Below are positions 18,692 through 26,845 of a stretch of DNA of 49,172 nucleotides, piece after piece; the first letter of the stretch is position 1, and each line of letters starts with the position of its first letter. Position numbers and translations under genes: made by a program. The notes below the pieces were generated by a model. The model did not search any database and had not been told where the DNA came from. It worked only from the letters and a program-made list of their open reading frames with translations. This DNA is from Paenibacillus sp. yr247 (GTDB lineage Bacteria; Bacillota; Bacilli; Paenibacillales; NBRC-103111), in NCBI RefSeq assembly GCF_900103825.1, contig NZ_FNIF01000030.1:1-49172 (forward strand). Direction: 5' to 3'.

Positions 18692-20107
18692 GTGTCTAAG
18701 CTTTGGGGTGGACGATTTACGAAGAAAACCGACCAGTTGGTCGAAGAATATACCGCATCGATTACATTTGATAAAGAGCTTGCGGAGGAAGATATTGAAG
18801 GAAGCTTGGCTCATGTGACAATGCTCGGAAAGTGCGGCATTCTGCCTGCGGAGGATGTCGAGAAAATCAAGGATGGACTGCTTGCTGTGCAAGGCATGAT
18901 TCGCCGTGGTGAGCTGGAATACACGATCCAAAATGAAGATATTCACATGAATATCGAGAAAACATTGATCGACTTAATCGGCCCTGTCGGCGGCAAGCTG
19001 CACACCGGCCGCAGCCGTAATGATCAGGTTGCGACGGACATGCATCTTTACCTGCGCAAGCGGGTCGTCGAGTTCGTGGGGCTCCTGATCAAGCTTCAGG
19101 AGGCTTTGCTTGAGAAAGCGAAGGAAAATCTGGATACGATTATCCCGGGGTATACACATCTGCAGCGTGCGCAGCCGATTCTGTTCGCGCATCACATGAT
19201 GGCTTATGTCAGCATGTTCCAGCGTGACCTTGAGCGCTTGCAGGACAGTTACAAGCGTGTGGACATGCTTCCGCTCGGCGCTGGCGCGCTGGCCGGCACG
19301 ACGTTCCCGATCGACCGCCATTTCGTGGCGGCGCAGCTTGGGTTCGGACGCGTGTACGAGAACTCCCTGGATGCGGTCAGCGACCGCGATTTCATTCTGG
19401 AGTTCCTCTCTAACGCGTCTATGATCATGATGCACCTTTCTCGCTTCAGCGAGGAAATGGTGCTCTGGTCCTCGACCGAGTTCGCGTTCATCGAACTCGA
19501 TGATGCTTTCTGCACCGGCAGCTCGATCATGCCGCAGAAGAAGAACCCGGACGTGGCTGAGCTCGTCCGCGGCAAAACAGGCCGCGTCTACGGCAACTTG
19601 TTCGGTCTGATGACCGTGCTTAAGTCGCTGCCGCTGGCTTACAACAAAGACATGCAGGAAGACAAAGAAGGCATGTTCGATACGGTTCGTACCCTGCAAG
19701 GCGCGCTTCAATTGTTCGCCCCAATGGTATCTACGATGAAAGTAAACACAGATCGTATGAGACAAGCGGTGAACCAAGATTTCTCGAACGCAACGGATAT
19801 CGCAGATTACCTAGTGAACAAAGGGCTGCCTTTCCGTCAGGCGCACGAAGTGATCGGTAAAACAGTCTTGTACTGCATCCAAAACAAAAAGTACCTGCTT
19901 GATATGAGTATCGAGGAATTTAAAACCTTCTCCGATCTCTTCGAGTCCGATATTTATAAGGTTCTACAGCCTGAGCAAGTGGTTAACGCGCGTAATGTCT
20001 ACGGTGGAACGGCAAGCAACCAAGTGACTGAAGCGATTGCCCGTGCTGAGCAAGTGCTTGAACAGTCTAACGAGTGGCTGCACGCTTATTTGGAAAAAAG
20101 CAAATAA
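18692..20107 (+). CDS. argH: Argininosuccinate lyase
   Basis: This enzyme cleaves argininosuccinate to arginine and fumarate, the last step of the pathway. The product has 471 residues, with a GTG start at 18692 after GAGAGGGG. The fumarase-superfamily signature is [16 protein letters not shown], with its flexible active-site loop. [13 protein letters not shown] and [14 protein letters not shown] carry further conserved active-site residues. It closes the arg run, and a strong two-way terminator lies after it. Confidence 0.97.
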   Translation: MSKLWGGRFTKKTDQLVEEYTASITFDKELAEEDIEGSLAHVTMLGKCGILPAEDVEKIKDGLLAVQGMIRRGELEYTIQNEDIHMNIEKTLIDLIGPVGGKLHTGRSRNDQVATDMHLYLRKRVVEFVGLLIKLQEALLEKAKENLDTIIPGYTHLQRAQPILFAHHMMAYVSMFQRDLERLQDSYKRVDMLPLGAGALAGTTFPIDRHFVAAQLGFGRVYENSLDAVSDRDFILEFLSNASMIMMHLSRFSEEMVLWSSTEFAFIELDDAFCTGSSIMPQKKNPDVAELVRGKTGRVYGNLFGLMTVLKSLPLAYNKDMQEDKEGMFDTVRTLQGALQLFAPMVSTMKVNTDRMRQAVNQDFSNATDIADYLVNKGLPFRQAHEVIGKTVLYCIQNKKYLLDMSIEEFKTFSDLFESDIYKVLQPEQVVNARNVYGGTASNQVTEAIARAEQVLEQSNEWLHAYLEKSK

Positions 20108-20118
20108 GCTGGCAACGC

Positions 20119-20164
20119 AAAAAGCCTTCAACTCCATCCAAATCGATGGGCTTGAAGGCTTTTT
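20119..20164. terminator. Bidirectional terminator between argH and the DUF4097 gene
   Basis: AAAAAGCCTTCAA (20119-20131) and TTGAAGGCTTTTT (20152-20164) form a perfect 13-bp stem with A and T runs on either side. It can stop the arg transcript from the left and the minus-strand transcript from the right. Confidence 0.85.
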
Positions 20165-20166
20165 GT

Positions 20167-21054
20167 TTATCTTCCAGTTACCGAAATATACCCCGTATCC
20201 GTCCGTACATGCACTTTTTTGCTGCCGTCACCGATGGAGCCCTTTGCAGAATGATGATCGTTTCGCTGTACAATTACACCAGTTACTTCTAGATTGACAC
20301 TGCCTACATCAGAGCTCAAATCGAAGCTTGCACCCGTAGGAGCGGGATCGAGTAGGAGACGAATACTACCCGTGTCGGCTTCGAGTGAAACCGAGTCACC
20401 GATATCGTGCAGATTAGCTGTGATGCCGCCAGTATCTGTTTTCAATGTGACATTTCCTTGACCGTTCTCTACTGCGATACGCCCAGTATCTGATTGAAGA
20501 TTAAGCTGCTTCCCTTCGTAACGGTCTACGGTAATACCGCCAGTATCTGATCTTGCGGTTAACTTCTCGGCTTTCACTTCTTTGAAATGAATTCCTCCTG
20601 TATCCGAAGAGACCGTAATAGATTTGTACATTTTGTTCGGAAGTGACACTTCCGTTCTTAGATGGTTGCCGTGGTTACCGATGAGATTTTTCAATTCCGT
20701 CAAATCGAAATTGAAATGATTTTGTGCTTTTTTCTGCGTACATACATCTACTCTCCAGACGTTAATGCCTTCTGTAGCCGCCTCAACCGTGCAGTTTTTG
20801 GCGGTAGCCTCTCCCATCATTCCTGCCAAATGCACTTTAATTTCATCGGAATTACTTGGGATAAAGGTAACCCCGGAGATATCATTCTGAAGGATCAGAG
20901 TGTCGATGTTAGCTGCGGAAATTTTCTTCTCGATGTCTATGCTGGTAATGCCCTCGTTAAAATCGATTGTTTTGAAAGAAGCAGCTGCGCCAATGAGGCC
21001 AATTGCCAAGCAGGCAAAGCCGAACAGCAAGAAAAATTTGACTCCACGTTTCAT
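20167..21054 (-). CDS. DUF4097 (LiaG-like, beta-helical) membrane-anchored protein
   Basis: The protein has 295 residues. An N-terminal hydrophobic segment (about residues 7-27, FFLLFGFACLAIGLIGAA) anchors it. The rest is a series of short beta-strand repeats built around S.TGGI.....K...L.A.SDTGGI, typical of DUF4097 putative adhesin-like domains. Relatives occur in operons answering envelope stress. The ATG at 21054 follows AGGGGGCT and lies 3 bases after the stop of the HAAS gene upstream, so the two are translationally linked. Function is unproven. Confidence 0.82.
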   Translation of the reverse strand: MKRGVKFFLLFGFACLAIGLIGAAASFKTIDFNEGITSIDIEKKISAANIDTLILQNDISGVTFIPSNSDEIKVHLAGMMGEATAKNCTVEAATEGINVWRVDVCTQKKAQNHFNFDLTELKNLIGNHGNHLRTEVSLPNKMYKSITVSSDTGGIHFKEVKAEKLTARSDTGGITVDRYEGKQLNLQSDTGRIAVENGQGNVTLKTDTGGITANLHDIGDSVSLEADTGSIRLLLDPAPTGASFDLSSDVGSVNLEVTGVIVQRNDHHSAKGSIGDGSKKVHVRTDTGYISVTGR

Positions 21055-21057
21055 GGC

Positions 21058-21762
21058 TTAAGCCCCCTTGATTAATTTGGCATTAAATTGAATGTACATC
21101 CAGCTGAGTTTAAAAAATATTTTGAACAACCATGAGCTGAGCGTCGTCAATATAATGCCCAAGCCGAAGCAAGCCAGCAGGGCGAATCCAATGAAACGCA
21201 TATCACTGCCAACAGTCCCTATGAAGCTGCCCAGCATACCGGCAATTGGCGCGATAATAAGCGCAAACCCGGAAACAAATAGCGCTATTAACGTCGCGAA
21301 AATACCAAACCATGGACCAATAACGAAAAGGAGATTAAAAAATCCAAGCGCAATACTTACGATGATCGCCTTAATCCCCGACTCCTGCTTCACCGGATAC
21401 GGGTACGGGTTGTTATTCATATATGGATTAGCGTTATGTGGATGTGTGTAGGGCGGAAAGCTTCCTGTTTCGGGAGCTTGAGGAGGCGTTGGAGTGGGCT
21501 CTGCTCTCGAATAAGTCTTCTCCACGGAATCGCCAGATGTGCTTCGCGCAGCCTCTTGTTGTGTGCTTGACGTCACCTTCTGCGCATCCCAGTTCGGTAC
21601 TCGTGGATAGCCGAGCGACTGTGCCACATCATCCTCATGCTTTCCATTTTCAATCGCTTTCTGAAACAATTCTTCATACACAGACAATATATTTTGGCGC
21701 TCCTTCTCGGGAAGTCCACGCAGTCGATAGTGTAGTTCTTTGAAATAATCGAGCTTGCTCAT
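21058..21762 (-). CDS. HAAS/DUF1700 domain membrane protein
   Basis: The protein has 234 residues. The N terminus, MSKLDYFKELHYRLRGLPEKERQ..., followed by YEELFQKAIENGKHEDDVAQSLGYP, is the HAAS (DUF1700) domain. A Pro-rich and Asn-rich linker (PTPTPPQAPETG, NPYMNNNPYPYP) leads to about three or four hydrophobic helices. Such genes usually sit with a PadR-type repressor and a DUF4097 gene. Here the DUF4097 partner is directly downstream but no PadR gene is present. The ATG at 21762 follows AAGGAGG. Cellular role unknown. Confidence 0.8.
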   Translation of the reverse strand: MSKLDYFKELHYRLRGLPEKERQNILSVYEELFQKAIENGKHEDDVAQSLGYPRVPNWDAQKVTSSTQQEAARSTSGDSVEKTYSRAEPTPTPPQAPETGSFPPYTHPHNANPYMNNNPYPYPVKQESGIKAIIVSIALGFFNLLFVIGPWFGIFATLIALFVSGFALIIAPIAGMLGSFIGTVGSDMRFIGFALLACFGLGIILTTLSSWLFKIFFKLSWMYIQFNAKLIKGA

Positions 21763-21890
21763 CGTCTAGCCTCCTTATTTGCTATTTCATAGTCTAATCA
21801 TAATAAAAAAAAGTCATAATGACCTAGTAACTACAGTCACATGACCTTCCTTTATTAATCCTATGTTTACTGGTCAAATGGCCTCGGAGA

Positions 21891-23333
21891 TCACCGGAAA
21901 GCCGGTCCCTTCACACCGTCTTCCAGAATAGGCTGAACAGGCGCAGGGGGGGAGCCTTCCTCCGTTTTGATGTCACCACGGTTGGAGGCGATGAGTGTAG
22001 GCACTGGTGAATACTGATCTTTCGAGATCAACTCTTTACTAACCATGGTGCCATTTTCTCTTTTGATTCGATACGTCTCTACCTTATAGCCGGCTTTGCC
22101 AATGCTGATAGGCCGCGTAGCTCCTGGGCTCAGGCTCGCATTGTGTAAGTATTTAATCGGGGGTTGAATGGTTTCTACAATGTTGGAGTCGATGTCATAG
22201 GTGATAGAAGGCGACATCTGGCCGAAAAGCTTCACCGTGACGGCTTGATCCGTTGTTATGGTTCGTATTAAGAGATACGCATCCGTACTATTGCGGAATT
22301 TAAAATTAATAAAACCGCTAGCGAAAGTGGCATCCTGCCCGAGCGTGACATAGCTAACGGGAAGTGAGTGGTTGCGCCGCTCTACAATGTCCAGACCGCT
22401 CCGCAAGACAGCATTATAAAGTGTTGTCGAAACTTGACAGATGCCGCCTCCAATACCCGGTACGAGCTTGCCGTTTAGGATGACCGGCGCTTCCTTGTAG
22501 CCGAATTGGGCTTCGGTTTGTTCAATGATTTTGCTATAATCAAAGATCTCTCCCGGCGCCATTAGTAAATCCTGAATAGACGCTGCAGTCGAGCGTATAT
22601 TATGAATTCGCCCTTCACCTGATGTAGGGAAAGAGGTTGTGAATTCCGAAATTTTGCGATCGATGCCCTGACGCTTCAAGGTTTCAATCGTTACTGCTGG
22701 ACTCTGCTCGTACAAAGGAAGTGTCAACCGAATGGGGGCGGCATTATAAATATAGGAAATCGAGGGGGCAATTTCTTTCAAGTGTTCTACCAAATGGGCA
22801 GTATCAATTCTTAGTACTTTCCGTTCAGGCTCGTAAGTAAGTGTATCTTGCGTAGTTACGATTCGTTTTGCGGCAACGGGATGCTGGCTATAGAGATCTT
22901 TCCAAGCTTCTTTGACTCTGGTGCCCAGTTGCTTTTGATTAACGGTGACTTCAAGAGGTATATTCGCATGACGCAGTGTCCAGCGAGCTTTGATCCGCTC
23001 TATCAGAGAGCTTCCGAAAAGCTGTCCAAGTGATTGCTCTAGGGCTTCCTTTTGATACTGGACGCCTAGTTCTCCTAGTGCCAGTTGTCTATTGGGGATG
23101 TCTGAATAGGAGGTTTGTAATTGAACGGGAAAGGAAGTGAGCAGCTTTAGACGCTGTTCGTATTGTTGTTGAAACTTGTCATAGGGCATACCTCCGACCC
23201 GCCAACCGGCAACAGCGAAATTCGAAGGCAATGTAGACTGAGAACCATAGGCATATAGAGCTATGCTAAAAGCGCTTAGCAACCCGATGATAATAGATGT
23301 ATAGAAGATAAGTTTTCTGATTTGGCGTGGCAT
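21891..23333 (-). CDS. VanW-family protein with PG_binding_4 and G5-like tail (YoaR-like)
   Basis: The protein has 480 residues. One N-terminal transmembrane or signal segment (about 8-29) is followed by a PG_binding_4-type domain (about 80-220). The VanW domain follows (about 235-370), with IHNIRSTAASIQDLLMAPGE, GGGICQVSTTLYNAVL and ERRNHSLPVSYV. A short G5-like C-terminal stretch (YKVETYRIKRENG) completes it. VanW was named from vancomycin clusters but has no proven activity; this domain set is common and unrelated to resistance in Bacillales. An extracellular wall-linked role is likely. The ATG follows AAAGGAG. It is divergent from ftsE. Confidence 0.85.
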   Translation of the reverse strand: MPRQIRKLIFYTSIIIGLLSAFSIALYAYGSQSTLPSNFAVAGWRVGGMPYDKFQQQYEQRLKLLTSFPVQLQTSYSDIPNRQLALGELGVQYQKEALEQSLGQLFGSSLIERIKARWTLRHANIPLEVTVNQKQLGTRVKEAWKDLYSQHPVAAKRIVTTQDTLTYEPERKVLRIDTAHLVEHLKEIAPSISYIYNAAPIRLTLPLYEQSPAVTIETLKRQGIDRKISEFTTSFPTSGEGRIHNIRSTAASIQDLLMAPGEIFDYSKIIEQTEAQFGYKEAPVILNGKLVPGIGGGICQVSTTLYNAVLRSGLDIVERRNHSLPVSYVTLGQDATFASGFINFKFRNSTDAYLLIRTITTDQAVTVKLFGQMSPSITYDIDSNIVETIQPPIKYLHNASLSPGATRPISIGKAGYKVETYRIKRENGTMVSKELISKDQYSPVPTLIASNRGDIKTEEGSPPAPVQPILEDGVKGPAFR

Positions 23334-23537
23334 GTACAGTGGCTCCTTTACATACGAATGTGTTACGGGCCTGTACTACCATATGTATCTTTTATTCAGT
23401 CAATTTATTACTAAAACCTCATTCGGCTCAAATGTGTACAAATAATGTTATAATGACAGTATTCAACATGAATTTCAGAAGATTTTAGCAGGAATTTCTG
23501 CTTCTGTGTCGAATGGATAAAGGCTATCTATATAGCA

Positions 23538-23602
23538 GAGAGACTTTGAGCTCCGCTCAAAGATCCCGAAGCGGAGAGACTTAGAGCAAGCTCAAAGATC
23601 CC
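23538..23602 (+). repeat. Two tandem imperfect hairpin repeats in the ftsE leader
   Basis: GAGAGAC-TTTGAGC-TCC-GCTCAAA-GATCCC (23538-23567) is repeated with changes at 23574-23602. Each copy is a small hairpin (TTTGAGC/GCTCAAA in the first). CTCCGCT in the first copy can instead pair with AGCGGAG between the copies, so two folds compete. The repeats end 19 bases before the ftsE GTG. The rest of the 288-base gap has a TATAAT near 23447 but no gene. Confidence 0.6.
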
Positions 23603-23621
23603 TATATTAGGATGTGATATT

Positions 23622-24308
23622 GTGATCGAAATGCAAGACGTATGGAAAACGTACTCCAACGGCACTCATGCATTGCGAGGAGTTAATGTAAAAGTGGACC
23701 GCAACGAGTTTGTCTATGTTGTTGGACCTTCCGGCGCAGGTAAATCTACATTTATGAAGTTGATGTATAGAGAAGAGAGGCCGACGAAGGGTCAAATCTT
23801 CGTGAACGGCTTTAATTTAGAAATACTAAAACAACGCAAGATTCCTTATTTACGCCGTAATATTGGTGTTATTTTCCAAGACTACCGATTGTTACCTAAG
23901 CTTAATATTTTTGAAAATGTGGCTTTCGCCATGGAAGTTATCGAGGCACCTAAGAAACTGATTAAGAAACGCACAATGGAAGTGCTTGAGCTCGTTAAGT
24001 TGAAGGATAAAGCGAATTCGCTTCCCTCTCAGCTTTCTGGAGGAGAACAGCAGCGGGTGGCCATTGCCCGGGCAATAATTAACAACCCATCCGTCATAAT
24101 CGCCGATGAACCGACAGGAAATCTCGACCCTGAGACGTCCTGGGGCATTATGAAATTGATGGAGGAAATTAATTTCCGCGGTACCACCATCGTCATGGCT
24201 ACGCATAACAAAGAGATCGTGAATACGATGCGTAAACGAGTCATTGCGATTGAGAATGGCCTTATTGCTCGTGACCAGGTACGGGGGGAATACGGCTATG
24301 AAGATTAG
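23622..24308 (+). CDS. ftsE: Cell-division ABC transporter-like ATPase FtsE
   Basis: This is the ATPase of the FtsEX complex, which transmits ATP-driven change across the membrane to activate wall hydrolases. The product has 228 residues, starting at a GTG. The Walker A is [15 protein letters not shown], the ABC signature [13 protein letters not shown], the Walker [15 protein letters not shown] and the H-loop VMATHNKEI. The [17 protein letters not shown] region is FtsE-like. It overlaps ftsX by 11 bases. Confidence 0.96.
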   Translation: MIEMQDVWKTYSNGTHALRGVNVKVDRNEFVYVVGPSGAGKSTFMKLMYREERPTKGQIFVNGFNLEILKQRKIPYLRRNIGVIFQDYRLLPKLNIFENVAFAMEVIEAPKKLIKKRTMEVLELVKLKDKANSLPSQLSGGEQQRVAIARAIINNPSVIIADEPTGNLDPETSWGIMKLMEEINFRGTTIVMATHNKEIVNTMRKRVIAIENGLIARDQVRGEYGYED

Positions 24309-25215
24309 TACAGTCTCTCGGCATTTGCGTGAAGGTACGAGGAATGTCGTTCGGAATGGCTGGATGACGTTTGCGTCTATCAGTTCGATTGCCATTTCGC
24401 TATTTATTCTGGGTATTTTCGTACTTATTACGCTGAATGTGAATGATATTGCAGGTCAGATTGAGAAACAGGTTGAGATTAATGTGTATCTGGAGGTTAA
24501 CACTTCGCAGGAGCAAATTAATACCCTTAAGTCTCAAATACAAGCGATACCCGAGGTAAAAACCATCAAGTTCGTGTCGAAAGAAGAAGGACTTGTCTAT
24601 TTGCGCCAAAAGCTTGGGGAGAGCGGCAAAGCCTTGTTAGATGGGTTTGAAGGTGAAAACAATCCGCTTAACGATGCGTTCACGATTGAAGTGGATGATC
24701 CAAGGAACGTAGCAGCCGTTGCGGATCAAATTACTGCCCTTAACATGGGCAAAGATCCAAAGCCTATTTATAAAGTGAACTATGGTAAAGGGACCGTTGA
24801 GGCGCTGTTTAAGGTGACTCAAATTGTTCGTTGGGTCGGTTTTGGTATCGTTATTTTACTTTCGTTTACCGCCGTTTTCTTAATCGCAAATACGATTAAA
24901 ATTACGATCTTAGCCAGACGCAAAGAAATATCAATTATGAAAATGGTGGGAGCGACGAATTCTTTTATTCGTTGGCCGTTCTTTATAGAAGGTGCTTTAC
25001 TTGGATTCATAGGCTCCGTTATTCCCGCCGCGCTTATCTTAGGCGGATACTGGAAGCTGCTCAACACAAGCTCATTGAACTTGAATCTGCTTATGATTGA
25101 ATTGACACCTTTCGGGAAAATTGCTCCTACGATGACGGTTTTGCTGCTAGGTATTGGAATGGTAATCGGCATTTGGGGATCCCTAATCTCCGTCCGCAAA
25201 TTCCTCCGCGTCTAA
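24298..25215 (+). CDS. ftsX: Cell-division membrane protein FtsX
   Basis: The protein has 305 residues from the ATG at 24298 ([13 protein letters not shown]), which follows GGGGG and overlaps ftsE; an ATG-like start at 24244 would lie deep within ftsE. It has one N-terminal membrane helix, a ~120-residue extracellular loop (NVYLEVNTSQEQINTLKSQ... to YKVNYGKGTVEAL) that contacts the hydrolase partner, then three C-terminal helices. RRKEISIMKMVGATNSFIR is the MacB/FtsX-family motif. Paired with FtsE and next to an M23 peptidase, its probable target. Confidence 0.95.
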   Translation: MKISTVSRHLREGTRNVVRNGWMTFASISSIAISLFILGIFVLITLNVNDIAGQIEKQVEINVYLEVNTSQEQINTLKSQIQAIPEVKTIKFVSKEEGLVYLRQKLGESGKALLDGFEGENNPLNDAFTIEVDDPRNVAAVADQITALNMGKDPKPIYKVNYGKGTVEALFKVTQIVRWVGFGIVILLSFTAVFLIANTIKITILARRKEISIMKMVGATNSFIRWPFFIEGALLGFIGSVIPAALILGGYWKLLNTSSLNLNLLMIELTPFGKIAPTMTVLLLGIGMVIGIWGSLISVRKFLRV

Positions 25216-25222
25216 AAAGAGG

Positions 25223-25506
25223 CTAAACAAGCCCGCTTTGTCCACATCAGAATGATAGATCCTAATAGCGCTAAGCGCAAAGGAGGGATTCTGATTGGCG
25301 AATAAACCTACTACTAAACGCGGTCGCTCATCTTCGAATGACTTCGATATAGGTTTATCTCATAACGAAGTTGATCTTGAAGTTTATTCGGCGTCGAATC
25401 TTGAATGAAAATGGGGCAGTGCGGTACTCATGTAGCTTGCTACGCTCCGTTCCTCCTGCCCTCATTTTCATCCAACCTTCTCGGTTCTGAAAGCGGGCTT
25501 TTTAGC
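25223..25506. repeat. Long-range inverted repeat around a small gene (MITE-like or large structured RNA)
   Basis: GCTAAACAAGCCCGCTTT (starting at 25223) matches the reverse complement of the sequence ending at 25506 (AAAGCGGGCTTTTTAGC), with one bulged base. Inside is a second inverted pair, TGAAAATG-GGGCAG (about 25406-25419) with CTGCCC-T-CATTTTCA (about 25457-25471), which itself encloses GTAGC-TT-GCTAC. The right outer arm followed by T-rich sequence could act as a terminator for ftsX. The remaining bases up to 25620 are AT-rich and show nothing else. Confidence 0.5.
25295..25408 (+). CDS. Small hypothetical protein, 37 residues
   Basis: A TTG start at 25295 is preceded at good distance by AAAGGAGGG, an almost perfect ribosome site. 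The product starts MANKPTTKRGRSSSND and ends LEVYSASNLE: a basic head and an acidic tail, no membrane segment and no Cys. I do not recognise it. The stop codon overlaps the start of an inverted repeat. The strong ribosome site is the main reason to believe it; the short length keeps this uncertain. It would be cotranscribed with ftsEX unless the hairpins end the message. Confidence 0.5.
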   Translation: MANKPTTKRGRSSSNDFDIGLSHNEVDLEVYSASNLE

Positions 25507-25626
25507 TTTTATTTTTGTTTAAATATTTTCAAAGATTCATAGATTAAAAGATAAGAGACTAAGAGATTCGAAAGAATAAAATGATTTAATGAGTACCAGG
25601 GTTTTGATGATAGGGAGGCTATGTGC

Positions 25627-26817
25627 TTGAAGAAGAAGATTCTACCTTTGGTGTTGACTTTGGGGATTGCGGCTTCGCTTGCGGTTCCATATGCGGGTTA
25701 TGCCGCTTCGACAACGGATAAGATCGATCAGCAGTTGACTCAGCTTAAGAAGCAGAAGGCGCAGGCGCAGCAGAAAGCGAATGATGCCCAAAATCAAATA
25801 ACGAAGGTTCAGTCAGAGAAAGATCAGACGACGAAGGATATGAAAACACTTCTCGATCAGGTCAATGAGGCTAGTAAGAAGCTCGCGAATCTGAATGAGC
25901 AAATCGACCAAGTATCGGGTACATTAGAGGACAACGCTAAGCAATTGGATGAAGCGGTTGCGCGCGTTGAGAGTCGCGATCAAATGCTGAAATCCCGTGT
26001 TCGCTTGATGTATATGAACGGTTTTGTTTCATATATGGACGTGCTGCTTAGCGCGACAAGTTTTTCTGATTTCTTGAACCGTATAGAAGCTTTGAAAGCT
26101 ATTGTGAATCAAGATAAAGTTGTACTAGAGTCGAATAAGAAAGATAAAGAGACGGTTGCCCAGAAGAAGGTAGAGACGGAGCAGCAGCTTGAGAAGGTGA
26201 AGACGCTGTACACGGATGCGGATGCTCTTCGGGACGATCTGCAGGCAAAAGAGAAGGCTAAGGAAGTTAAGATTGCGTCTCTTACCAAGCAAGAGAAGGT
26301 ACTAGAGGATATTTCCGAAGAAAGCGATAAGCAGATTACTCAGATAGCTAAGCAAGAGGCCGATCTGCAGGAGAAGAAGCGGGCAGCTAGTAATACGAAG
26401 TCGCCTTTCACTTATGCCGGCGGGAAGCTGGGATATCCACTAGCTGTTCAAGCGCCCATTACCTCCGATTTTACCAATAGGATCAATCCAATCACAGGCA
26501 GAGCTGAAAGCCATAAAGGAATTGACTTAGGAGCACCCAAAGGTACGGAGATTCGTGCTGCGGAGAACGGATCGGTCATTTATGCTTCATGGATGAACGG
26601 TTACGGAAATTGCATCATCGTGAATCATGGGAATGGGTTATGGACGGTTTATGGACATATCATGAATGATGGGACCTACGTCAAAGTTGGCGATGTAGTG
26701 AAACGTGGACAGAAAATTGCAGGTGTTGGCTCGACGGGTCAATCGACAGGGAACCATTTGCATTTTGAAGTTAGGGTGAATGAAGTGCCAACCGATCCTA
26801 AACCATTCTTGCGCTAG
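25627..26817 (+). CDS. EnvC-like M23 (LytM) peptidase with long coiled coil
   Basis: The product has 396 residues from a TTG at 25627 (MKKKILPLVLTLG), 8 bases after GGGAGG. The ATG at 25621 is only 2 bases from the ribosome site. A signal peptide ends near AGYAAS. Residues ~30-255 are Lys/Gln/Glu-rich coiled coil, the part that meets FtsX in EnvC-type proteins. The C-terminal LytM domain has zinc ligands in ESHKGIDLG (HxxxD) and NHLHFEVR (HxH), so it looks enzymatically active, unlike E. coli EnvC. Its place after ftsEX suggests it is the hydrolase that FtsEX controls. Confidence 0.9.
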   Translation: MKKKILPLVLTLGIAASLAVPYAGYAASTTDKIDQQLTQLKKQKAQAQQKANDAQNQITKVQSEKDQTTKDMKTLLDQVNEASKKLANLNEQIDQVSGTLEDNAKQLDEAVARVESRDQMLKSRVRLMYMNGFVSYMDVLLSATSFSDFLNRIEALKAIVNQDKVVLESNKKDKETVAQKKVETEQQLEKVKTLYTDADALRDDLQAKEKAKEVKIASLTKQEKVLEDISEESDKQITQIAKQEADLQEKKRAASNTKSPFTYAGGKLGYPLAVQAPITSDFTNRINPITGRAESHKGIDLGAPKGTEIRAAENGSVIYASWMNGYGNCIIVNHGNGLWTVYGHIMNDGTYVKVGDVVKRGQKIAGVGSTGQSTGNHLHFEVRVNEVPTDPKPFLR

Positions 26818-26845
26818 GACAACTTGGTTATAAAACAGGAACAGC

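Noticed and set aside
21891..23333. Vancomycin-resistance cluster based on the VanW gene
   Set aside because: No vanH, vanA, vanX or vanRS-like genes. VanW with PG_binding_4 is widespread in Bacillales without resistance.
23538..23602. CRISPR-like repeat array
   Set aside because: Only two imperfect copies with a 6-base gap and internal hairpins; no spacers and no cas genes.
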